From Hirsutella rhossiliensis (taxonomy: Eukaryota > Ascomycota > Sordariomycetes > Hypocreales > Ophiocordycipitaceae): a stretch of 64,000 bases of DNA. The stretch spans positions 2,790,001-2,854,000 of the forward strand of contig NW_025408670.1 of the NCBI RefSeq assembly GCF_020360975.1, given 5' to 3'. The notes beneath the pieces are model-generated. The model worked only from the letters and a program-made list of their open reading frames with translations. It searched no databases and had not been told where the DNA came from. Of this stretch, positions 44,900 to 54,708 are shown piece by piece; position 1 is the first letter of the stretch; every line of letters begins with the position of its first letter. The position numbers and the translations under genes are program-made.

Positions 44900-45846
44900 G
44901 CGACTCGCAGTCGAGTGGTTTCTCAACGTAAAGAAAAGGGAAACAAAAGGGATCAATCGGGTGATGAAAGTGTGCGAGTTGTTTGGTTGTAGGATAAAGT
45001 CTTCTCCTCGGGAGATGACGATGGAGGAGCAAAGAATGGCGCAGAGGGGCGAGGGAATTGCCCTTTGTATCCCGGAAAGTACATGTACGAGAGGGCGACT
45101 CACGCTCCCTGGGGGCGCTGCCGGTGGCGTCTCAGAGGCATTGGATCCACCCCGACCCTGACTCCTGGGCCGGGGGACGCGCGCGCCTCCTGCAATGCAG
45201 CGTCAGAGGGCGCCCAAGTCGCGCCCTAACAGCCCTGCTCCAAAGTTTCCCGACAGTCTCGATACCGCTCTACACCCGCAGCCCTTGCCAGGGAACCTTC
45301 AGACACCCTCTTTTGTTTGTGCTGGGCTGAAACCCTGCATGTACAAAGCGGTTTATCGCATCCATCACCGCATTCGCTGACAGAGTACCCATAATCAACG
45401 GCCTCGTGTTGCCTACAGTTCAAAACAGCAAAAAAAGATAACTACCTTAGCTACCTCGGGCTCCTGGATCCGTCTGCATGCCGCAGGTACCGACCGACCT
45501 ATCGATGCATCTCGACGGTACTGGAGGTACTAACTTATACCTCTGCCCAGTCTAGCACCGGGTCTCATTCCTTTGCATTGCTGCATTGGGAAGGCTTCGC
45601 CACGTTAATGCCTCGCATCCATGCCATCGGCTACGTACCTCGACTTATTACTGCCTGTGCGAAGCGGCACTGTCAAGGACATTCATGCACCATGCCTCTA
45701 ATTACTCTTGATGCTTCAATCCCTTTCTGCAAAGTACCGACCGACGACTGTACGGAGTGCGCCGCTCAAGGCAAAACCTCGTTACTAATCCCTCCCGACG
45801 GCTGTCCACCCATGGCTGCCCTAAGCAGCGGGCCTTCTTCAGTCCA
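44900..45846. other. Intergenic: promoter of the 350-residue gene and 3' trailer of the mucin gene
   Basis: No gene was recognised. A-run at 45,430 (AAAAAAGATAACTACC) and GGTACTGGAGGTAC words near 45,518-45,530. Confidence 0.5.
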
Positions 45847-48800
45847 TTACAGCAGCATAGCCTTGAGCCTTCCAACAATCTTGCTGACCCATCTCGACTG
45901 CTCCTGCACCCCGCTCATGATGCCATGGCCGAGTTCCGTCACGTTCTGGCGACGGTGCGCCGGCGAGTCTCCGCCCCACGGATAGTTCGGGTTGCCGGGC
46001 AATCGTGTCTCCGACGTGGAGCCGCCACGAAGCAGCTCCTGCGACTCCAAGGCCGCTTCTCTTTTCGTCACCGATGTCCCAAAGGTTGTCGGCTGCGGGA
46101 ACGACGAGCCTGCTAAAGCGTATTTGTCAGTCAACCTTCCGCGTTCTCCTCTGGGCGACGCCTTACTTGTCCATGTCGTCGACATACCCTTGGCGTCCGA
46201 CTCGCTGTCGCGGCACCTCGAAGATGCGCAGCCTCCAGAGGCCGCCGTCGCAGTCGTCCAACTGGCCGCTGTCGCCACGCCGGCGCACTGGGTCATTGTC
46301 GTCATGCCCGACACGATTGCAGTACAGGAAGCCGTGCCCTCACGGCCCTCCGAGGATGAGTACGGATGTGGCAATCCCTCTGTGCACGTCGTGTCAGCTT
46401 GCATGCTGGTGCTCCAGCTATTGCTTCTCCCCGTCGTCTCATCTGCCCCGTCAGTTGAGCCGTCATCTGCCGGCACGCCTTCGCCATCTCCGGAAGAGGC
46501 CGTAGAGCTTGTGGCCGTTGACCGCGCCGACGTTGCACTGGTTGGACCGACCGTAACAGTCGTAAGAATCTCAGTGGTACCCGATCGCAAAGTTAAAGTA
46601 ACCTTTGTGAGGATGACTCGCGTGAGGCTTATTGTCCCTGATGCTACTCTGGTGGTGCCTATCCGCGATACCGAGCTCGACAAGTTCGTCGTCCGCGTGT
46701 CTGTGGTACTTGAAAGCCACGACGTATTGTCTTGAGTGCTGCCTGGTCTTGTCGACGATTGGGCGGTCGGCTCCACAGGGTCTCCGGCAGACACGGTCGC
46801 TTTATTCCACAATGTCGATTGCGACCTTTCTGCAGTTGTGGAATCCGGGACTTGCGTCAGCGTCAAGACGATGCTTCTCGTCAGGGTCTTGACGCCTGTC
46901 GCATTGTCCGTGCCCACTCTGGTGCTATTGGACCAGGTCGACGGCGCACCGGTCGTCCAAGCCGTCCCCCCCATGGTTGGTCGCGACATTGTCGAATTCC
47001 ACGACAGCGGGAAATGTGCCGAGCTGCTCCCAGGGGCCCAGGTTGAACCGTGCTCGAGCCCAGACGATGCAGTTGTGGCCGGCTTGGACGATGCGGGGGG
47101 TGTATACGTGATCGTCCTGGTTTGAACCCGGGAGCTACCGACCGCCCAATGTGTGCTTAAGGTGGCGTCTGACGCTGTTGACAATGGCGGACCACTGCTC
47201 GACCATGAAGAGGTTATGGATGGTGCGCTCGAATCGGCCCCGACACCTGTGCGAGTGCTGTCGACGTCGGTGCTGCTGACAGAACTAGTTTCTGCCGAGG
47301 AGCCAATCCTGAGCGTCAATGTCTTCACGACCGTTTCCAAGGATCCGTGCTGAGCGTCGTTGGAAGTCCAGGAACCCCCCACAGTAGATACGATCGTCCG
47401 CGTGATCCACGACCCCGAAGTAGAGTTGCGATACGGTGCCGACCTGCTCCCGTTCCCAGAACTGACAGTAGTCCAGCCTGCACTCGGACCGCTTGTTGTA
47501 ATGGGTGGTTTAGCGCTGTCGCTCTCCTGCGGCTCGCCAGACGTGGTGGGGGCGCCACTGGGACTTCGTGTTGAATCTGTAGAAGCCGGGGTCGAGACTC
47601 TAGGAAAGGGAGATTTTGGAGAGGTATAGGTGTAGGTATCCGAGGTCAAATTGGTGCTAGGAACAAACGATGACGATTGATAGGTAGCTTCGGTGAGGCT
47701 TGAGGAGAGCGTCATGGACGAAGATCCAGAGGCCGTCGTTGACGTCGAGGCGATGGAGGCACTTGAGTCCGAATCTGGGGGGGTGCTCGAAGCTGAGAGT
47801 TCCGAGCTGGAGGAGCGTACAATTATCGACGTTATGGATAGCGTTATGACCGTATCTGTTGGAGATGCCGATGCCGTCCTCCCGGGCGTGGTTTTCGTAT
47901 CTTCTCCCGTCTCCGCTGCGAGATTTGAACTGGTCCACATGGACGAGTCTCGACTTCCCGTTGCAGAAGTTGATCCTTTGTCTTGCTCGGAAGATGTAGA
48001 CGGCGTCTTGACAAGTGTAGAGGTCAACGTGATGAAGCGAATCGACGACGAGGGCAGGCTACTGGCTGGTGTGCCTGTTGCCGAGGATGAGATCCAGATT
48101 GAAGAGTTGTACGTGGATGTTGTCACCGCGGTTGAAAAGAGCGACTCCGACTCCGTTTGTCTTGTTGTGGACAAGATACTTGAATCGTCGAATAGCGAGC
48201 TCGATGTCGGCGTCGTGGAGTCACCCCCCGTCAAGGTGAAAGAGCTTGTCAAGGTTGAAGCACTGGAACTGGACAGAACAGAGGTGCTGAAAGATTCTAC
48301 TGAGCCCGTCATGGTTGTGGACGGCCTATCAGAGCTTGGAGTGGCCGCGTTGCTCGTGGCTGGCGTAGACCCTGGTTCTCCGTGCTGCGTTCCAGAAAGC
48401 GCGGTTCCGCTTACCACTGTGGTACTGACCAGAGAAGAAAGGGAGCGTAGCGGAGGGCTAGTGCCTGGGACTGACGACGACGAAAGCACGCTGGAGCTTG
48501 AAGCCTCTGGGCTCAACGAGCTAGAGGCGCGAGAGAGTGTTTCGTCCGGAGTCGCCGCAGACTCAGTAATGGATATTACACGAGTCACTGTCAACAGGAT
48601 TGTGCTTCCAACAGCCGATGACGACGGCAATGCAGACGTTTCAGGCGTAGCCGTGTTGATAGAAGTCCAGGAATCAAGGTGAGACGGTTCGCTTGACATG
48701 CCGCTCGTTGCGGACGATTCTCCTGTGAGAGATTCCAAGGAAGAAGGGATGAGTGTCGTGGAACTCGGCGCCGACGACTCAGTTGTCTGCGGCGTAGAAG

Positions 48801-49426
48801 ACGAGGAGCGTCCGCCAGTGAGCATGGCTGAAGTCTCTGCCAGAACCGTCGATGATGCCAGGCTTGAAGCCTGTGAACTCTCCCTTGTTGTCTCTGACAG
48901 GCTTGGAGCTTGCGAAGCGGTCACCGACGTCGTCATCCATGGAGCCGTGGAACTGGAATCTTCAAAGGGCACGGTTGTGTCCGAAGTAACTGTGACAGAT
49001 GAGATACTTGTAGGCCCCGAAGTGGTTGATCCGTTGCTTGAAGATCCCGCAGACTCACTGCCGGTCCTTTGCGCGGCAGCTGACGCAGTTGACCGGTCCG
49101 TTGAATCATCTGAAGAGGCATCTAGAGATAGAATAAGCTTCCACGCATCTAAGCAGACCTGTATCCAACTCACACTCGCTCGAGGCCGAGGTGAAAACGG
49201 AGATAGACGTCACGGCTGCATAGGGAGGCGGAGAGTCGTAGGCGTAGCTCGGCTGAGTGTAGTATTGAGGCAAGGTGCCGGGAGATTCCAACCGATGACT
49301 ATCCTGGCCCTCCGGTCGCGAGCCGGCATCAGGCTGTCGGTTGCCATGATGGGCGATGACGGTAGAAAGGCAGAAGCATAGGAGAAGTGTCGACAAGAGG
49401 CAGAACGAAGGGGCCAAATGCCCCAT
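45847..49426 (-). CDS. Secreted Ser/Thr-rich mucin-like cell-surface protein
   Basis: Exons 49426-49174 and 49121-45847 give 1175 residues. A signal peptide (HLAPSFCLLSTLLLCFCLSTVIA) opens it. The ~900-residue body is Ser/Thr-rich and likely heavily O-glycosylated. Short hydrophobic Val/Ile-Thr-Leu-Thr strands interrupt it at intervals, e.g. TILLTVTRVISITES, IRFITLTSTLVKT, VITLSITSIIVRSS, ITRTIVSTVGGSW, VKTLTRSIVLTLT and LTRVILTKVTLTLRS. A short cysteine-bearing block (TTCTEG, SCTA, QCAG, GGCASSRC) precedes a less repetitive tail ending RWVSKIVGRLKAMLL, which is amphipathic. I see no GPI signal, so attachment to the wall is uncertain. The 52-base intron joins SSE to YASSDD and fits phase and signals. 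Orthologue not recognised. Such proteins act in adhesion or hyphal coating in general. Confidence 0.82.
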
Positions 49427-51391
49427 GATGACAGGTGATATTGAGCTGCCATGGATCAGCACGTGTATGTTTTTTGCCCAGCACCTCGCACTTACCTGTT
49501 CCCTAGTGATGATTTTGACGATCGATATCCAAGGGCAAACGGCGAGAATAACGAATGTATCCGTCAGACAAGGACGGCGTTTGTTTGAAGGGATGTTGCC
49601 CTGGCGTCGGAGGCGAGCTGTCTCCAAAGTATAGGAGGATAAGATGTAAAGGTCGGAGACGGAAGAAATGATGCCAGGCGCAACGATGGAGAAGAGATGA
49701 GGAGAAAGGATATTCTGCAAGGAAAGAGTGCAAATGGTGAAGGAGGATGAGGAGAAGGGAGAAAAAGAAGATGCGAAAAATGTGGGAGCAAAAAGAGGGT
49801 GTGCCGGCTTTTCACGTGTTGGGGGAGGGAAAGGAAAGTGCGAGGCAGCCAGACTGCTTGAGCGTCGAGGGCTGCCTGATAAGCCGCCAGCTGTCAAGCA
49901 AGTACCAAGAACACACTCCAGCCCGCCCTCTGTCGAGCACTGCCGAAGTTTGCTGCCTCGAGGCTTCTGTCACTTCATCGACCGAACTGCTGCAAACCGG
50001 AGGCCTCGCCTCGTTTCCCGGGTGAGACGAACGAGGGACGAAGTGCCTTGCTGTTGCGGCTGTTGCACCCGAGGAGGAGCAGGGCAAGCCCGGGTCGAAG
50101 GAGCAACAGCTGCTGGATGCTTTCCCGCCACCGGGCTGATCCAAGACTGGGGAAAGGGGTGGCGTGGCTGCCACTGGGACTTCTTCGAGGCCGTTGACGA
50201 TGGAAGGCATTTATGCGGCACCAGTTCGCTCGAACATGCCGAGCCGATGGAGGGCAACACCTCGCCAGCGACTTGGCAGATTTGTCCGTGATACAAAGTG
50301 GTGGTGGTCTGGGGCGGTTGAATGAAATGAAAGGGGGAGCCGATGAACCCCTTCCCTCCTCTCTCGTCATCGAACCCGAGTCGACCTGGTATGGCGGTGC
50401 CAGTATAGCCCCTTGATTATCATGAGCTTAGAGCAAGCTTTGAGATCCAGACAAGCCGGTTGCATACCGGCCCTCGCCTCTTCTAGGTCAATCCAGTCTG
50501 ATACATCTCTTTTTGGCTTATACGGACAGTATGGGAGGCTTTGACTCTATGAAAACTCCGGCAGATGATTCCGAGCAACAGTGCCTTGTTGGCTACCGAT
50601 TCCTGCCTTCAAATGCCGAGGTGTGTGTCATGCCGTCGACATGTCTCAACGACAGGCCACCACCTTTGTCTCGAGGCCTAGCAGAGAAGATACGGCGCGA
50701 CTTGTCGTCTAGTGAAGCGTGTCTGTCACGGTCTGTGGCACAGGCTGATGCATACAGGCTGCTCGGAGCCGTCGTGTACCACCCCCAACCGACATTGTGC
50801 GACGGCTCACAAACACAGCACCAGCTCTGACTCGGCGAGAATCCCAGCTGTCAGTCCTCATACCAAAGTCTTGTCCCTTCAAGCCCCTGTCTTTGCACGA
50901 CTTTGTGCGGTTCGTGGTAGTTTGCTGGGCAAAACCAAACTTCTGGCCGCTTCCGCCTTGAAGACAGGACCTGTCAGCAAGACAAAGACTTATAATACGC
51001 GTTAATAGCACCTCTAATGAGGGTGCCCCTGTTTTGCCTGGTATACCGGTTTTTTGCCAGTTTGACAGGCCCCGATTCGATTCAGGAGCAAAGTGTGGCT
51101 GTTCACGCAATGTAATTTGAAATTTGCTCAACTAAAGACATGCATAAGAGTCGTCGTGAAAGCTCGGTCGTTGTTTAGTCATGATGGTGTGCACGCATGC
51201 AAGTCCGCTTCCTTCCAGAATATCATCTCACTTAACGGCCGGTTCGCCTGGCGCGCTCGACGAGCGACAGCTGGCTCTCAACATCCTGCTTCTGTGATCT
51301 GGAGAATAGCGGCACTTGGAAGTTTTCCACCCCAAATGTTCAGAGTTGCCTCTACCAGTTCTCCCCCCTGGGTGGTTGTTGATGCAATCGC
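49427..51391. other. Intergenic: promoter/leader of the mucin gene and 3' trailer of the EI24/RRT8-like gene
   Basis: No conserved coding sequence was seen. Frames at 49,740-50,300 and 50,500-51,000 lack family motifs and intron support. The pyrimidine-rich (minus strand) stretch at 49,660-49,800 is suited to a mucin-gene leader. Confidence 0.5.
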
Positions 51392-52676
51392 TTACTCAAC
51401 CTTCTTCGCCGCCTCTCTCAACGTCGGGGCAGTGTCATCAGTCATGGACGTGTCGAGCGCCTCGATGTCGGCAGCCCAGAGCGCCGCCCCAACTTCGCCT
51501 GTTAGCTGTCTCGGAGCAAATGAAAGGTAAGTGGGAGGTCTCCTACCTGTGTTTGTGAAGGTGAAGAAGAACGAGGCCAGCGGGACCATCTCGAGCAAGG
51601 TGGCAACGAGCCCAAACCTGGACGAGAGACATTAGCCAACAGAAATTGGCGGCTTGACCGCTCACGACGAGTATGGACGAGCTTGGGACCTACGCTGTGT
51701 AGGGGCCAATGTGCTTGCCAAGCCACTCCGATCGTTGAAACCTCGACCACTTCTTGAGTTGGAAGTACTGTCATGACATCATTGTTAGCAGGTTGTTGAC
51801 GTCATCTGATGTCGTGCAGCAAACTGACCCGGTCGTGAACCAGTCGGCCACGATTGCGCCCTTGGTGAATGTCAGAAAATGCTGCTCGCCCCAAGGTTTA
51901 GTATCCAAGGGGAGAAGCAAACCTTGCAGGAAGATGAAGATGGCCGTGCCGACGACGGGGATAAAGTTCAAGGGAAGATACATGACGTATCGGACGAGGG
52001 CCTTTGGGCTGAAGCGCTCAAAGGGGCTCTTGAGGATCTTGCCCAGCCTCTGCATGGGCTCGGATCCCGACTTGATCTCACGGCCCTCGCGGACCACGTT
52101 TGTGGCGTTTCTGGCGACAAGGGTGCCGTCGAAAGTGTCGAGGATGGCATCCTGGAGGATCCAGTTGCGGGAGATGATGTTGACAATGGTGGAGCTCTCG
52201 TTGAGGACCAGGAGGACGGTGGTGACGACGGCGAGGGGCCCGTTGACAAAGACGAGGACGGCGAGCTGGGGCAGATAGGTAAAGGCAAACATTCCGCCGA
52301 TGACGGCGGCGGAGAGGGAGAGGTAAGGCCCGATGCGGGAAACGAAGGGCTTCCAGAGGGAGCGGTGGGTGAAGAAGTAGATGATGCCCTGAGATGGATG
52401 CCGGTCAGCTCTTTTCTTTGGTTATGGCATGATGAGATGGATGGCCACCTTGACGGGGTAGAGGTAAGCCCGGCTCTTGAGGGCATCAAGGGCGACGGCC
52501 CTGGCCTTGTCGTAGTCCTCCTTACTGCGAGGCCATGTCAGAAGAAGAGCGTGCCACAATGCTGGGTGGGAGAAGGCTTACAGGACCTCCTGGGCCTTCC
52601 CGCTCACCGAGCCGACGACGCGGCTCCTGCTGGACTTTGCGCCCGACGTCTCACCGGGCGCGTTGAGCTCGGCCAT
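51392..52676 (-). CDS. Multi-pass membrane protein of the EI24 / Lds-Rrt8 family
   Basis: Six exons, 52676-52582, 52524-52449, 52388-51825, 51767-51694, 51617-51547 and 51498-51392, give 328 residues. After a short polar start, KARAVALDALKSRAYLYPVK leads into membrane segments: IGPYLSLSAAVIGGMFAFTYLPQLAVLVFV, the segment after RYVMYLPLNFIPVVGTAIFIFLQG, and LVATLLEMVPLASFFFTFTNT. HIGPYTAFGLVA and GAALWAADIE are typical of fungal EI24-type proteins (yeast Rrt8, Lds1, Lds2), which localise to lipid droplets and the outer spore wall. Intron 3 uses a weak donor (GTTTGC), chosen because it alone keeps GSYFQLKKW in frame. The many small exons are unusual in this window. It shares an 808-base promoter region with the LanC-like gene. 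Confidence 0.85.
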
Positions 52677-53484
52677 GGTCGATCAGTCAAGTGCTTGGAG
52701 TCGGGCAAGGTGTCGGGTAATGAAATGTGTGCGACTCGAGTTGAAGAAGCTGTGCAGCTGCAACAAGTGAAGTTGTGGCTTCGAAGGGCTGTTGAGAAGG
52801 GAGTCTTCACCTTCGCGAAGGTGTCGTCATAGAGGTATGCAGGAACTACCTTGGTACCTACCCACCACGTGAAGCCAGGTAGATACCTAGGTACCTAGGT
52901 AGGTACGTACTGTACGTACAGGGAGGTGCTTCGTGCATGTTCAGTTGTCTCAAAGAAGTGACTTTATTTTCTTGACAGAAACACGATGCGGAGACTCGCT
53001 TCATCCCATCACGAGGAAATGCGCGGGCAAGATCGAGCTTGGGTTTCTTGATTGAGGTGGATGGTGTATGGTGCAGCGTGGGCATCGACGCATCCGGCCT
53101 GATATGTCGTCCAGCGAGTCGTCAGTCGGCCCAGGCTTCCTGCTGGCTGCATCTGCCTACCCTGCATCTCCCGTTTCCATGTCTTGACAGCATGAACCTC
53201 TGGGCTGCGATTGTGTCCTGATGGACAATCGTACAGCTGCTTCTTGAGCCCGACTACATCTCGTCATGCAACGGAAGTTCTCTGCAATTCCGGGCCAAGC
53301 CAAGGTGGGAGGGGATAGTGCGGCCAGAGATGGTAAATGACTTCCGAATGCGGACGCTCGCTTCAACTTGGTATTCTGGGCCTTCTAGCCTCGACAAGAC
53401 CTCGACAAGACAGACAGACTTGTAGCTACCATGCCAACTACAGCCTCATATCCTCTCGTCTAGGCATTCCATTTACTCTTCATC
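52677..53484. promoter_or_regulatory. Shared divergent promoter region of the RRT8-like and LanC-like genes
   Basis: 808 bases between the start codons. TACCTAGGTACCTAGGTAGG with GTACGTACTGTACGTAC follows at 52,884-52,919, the third copy of the palindrome in this window. No gene was seen. Confidence 0.6.
52878..52919. repeat. TACCTAGGTA palindromic block, copy 3, with GTACGTACTGTACGTAC
   Basis: Two overlapping CCTAGG dyads followed directly by a second palindrome. Same word family as at 9,683 and 23,479. Confidence 0.8.
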
Positions 53485-54708
53485 ATGGAGCAACTATTCA
53501 TCCCCAACACAATGCCGCCGCGCACGCTCAAGGCCGCTCCAGCCGACCTTCTCAGGGCCAGCCTCGACGAGATGCTCAACAGGCTGCCGCCCAAGGAGAA
53601 GTACGACGTCGCCGAGCTCGGAGGTCTCGTGTACGGTCCGACCGGCGCCGCCTATCTTCTCCTCCAGATGTCTGCCCGTCACCCAGACCTGCGGCCACGG
53701 GGCCAGGATCTGCTCTTCTGGGCCAAAAGGTACCTTGACGGAGACCGTGGCATCCTCGTCTTGCGCGATGGAAGAGGTGGCATCCTCTGCGAGAAGCTTG
53801 CCTTCGCCGCTGTTCGGGCCTGCGTCTCAAAGGAGCAGAGCCACGTGAGAACCCTGCTGGAAGACATACCGCCCTTCCTCGAACCGGCCGCGACCAAGGA
53901 CGACGAGCGCTTCCCAGCCGAATGGGTATACGGCAGGGCCGGGGCCTTGTATATCCTCCGAATGGTGCGCCACTGGGTCCCCGACAGCGCCAGCCTGCTC
54001 GACGCTCCCATATATGAGCTTGCCCAGCGAACAATGGACATGGATGACGATGGCCAGGGCCACTGGCTCTACCAGGGGGTTCGGTGTTTAGGCGCAGCCC
54101 ACGGCGATGTCGGAAACATTGCCCAGATCGTGCTCAGCGTCCCCTGCATGGCTCCTCAACTGGCCGATACACTGCGGGAGCTTCTGGACCTGCAGACCCC
54201 CGAGGGAAACTGGCTACAGACGAGCAAAGTCCAGGCCGCGGCAAACAAGGGCCCAAGTCAAGTCCAGTTCTGCCACGGCGCCCCGGGTTTCATCTACGCA
54301 CTCCAGGCCCTGCGGCCGCATTTCCCCCATCTCCAGGATCGCATCGACAGTGCCATTGAGAGGGGACGCAAGCTGGTCTGGAGCGAAGGGCTTCTCAAGA
54401 AGGAGCCGAGCCTCTGCCACGGCCTCTTTGGAAACGGACTGTAAGCTTATCAGGTTTGTCAGTGTCATGGCTGTAGGGTTAACCAGCGAAGCAGAGTCCT
54501 TGCCAAAGGCCCGCAGCGAGAGCACTTCCTGGCGCAGGCGACGCCCGAAGCCCTTGAAGAGTCGAGAAAGGACGACGCCACGATGTTCGAGCCCGCTCAC
54601 TATGGCAGTGAGCTGTCGGCCGTGATGGGGTACTGGCCCAGTGCAGCTTGGGCGTGGTCGGTGTGCGAGGAGCATGAGCCGGGCTTGATTCTCTTCACCG
54701 ACGTTTAG
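53485..54708 (+). CDS. LanC-like protein (LANCL family), zinc-binding
   Basis: Exons 53485-54440 and 54495-54708 give 389 residues. All LanC signatures are present: EWVYGRAGALYIL (147-158), GAAHGD (203-208, catalytic-type His206), FCHGAPG (C263) and LCHGLFGN (C311-H312). C263, C311 and H312 are the expected zinc ligands. A 36-base intron could be drawn with another acceptor at 54,476, but the 54-base intron with a TTAAC branch gives FGNGLVLAKGPQREHFLA, which fits the family. Bacterial LanC closes thioether rings; animal LANCL proteins add glutathione to dehydroamino acids. No lanthipeptide dehydratase or precursor lies nearby, so a housekeeping LANCL role is more likely. The C-terminus (YWPSAAWAWSVCEE) is typical of eukaryotic members. 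Confidence 0.92.

Noticed and set aside
47693..48682. 329-codon open frame on the plus strand opposite the mucin gene (also 45,992-46,735 and 48,698-49,381)
   Set aside because: Ser/Thr codons on the minus strand read as Val/Glu/Asp-type codons without stops on the plus strand; the composition alone explains the openness.
54441..54476. 36-base intron in the LanC-like gene
   Set aside because: Shorter than normal fungal introns; the 54-base alternative ending at 54,494 has a TTAAC branch and fits the conserved GPQREHFLA context.
53485..54708. Lanthipeptide biosynthetic cluster around the LanC-like gene
   Set aside because: No dehydratase, protease, transporter or precursor peptide in the neighbourhood; the protein fits the eukaryotic LANCL type.
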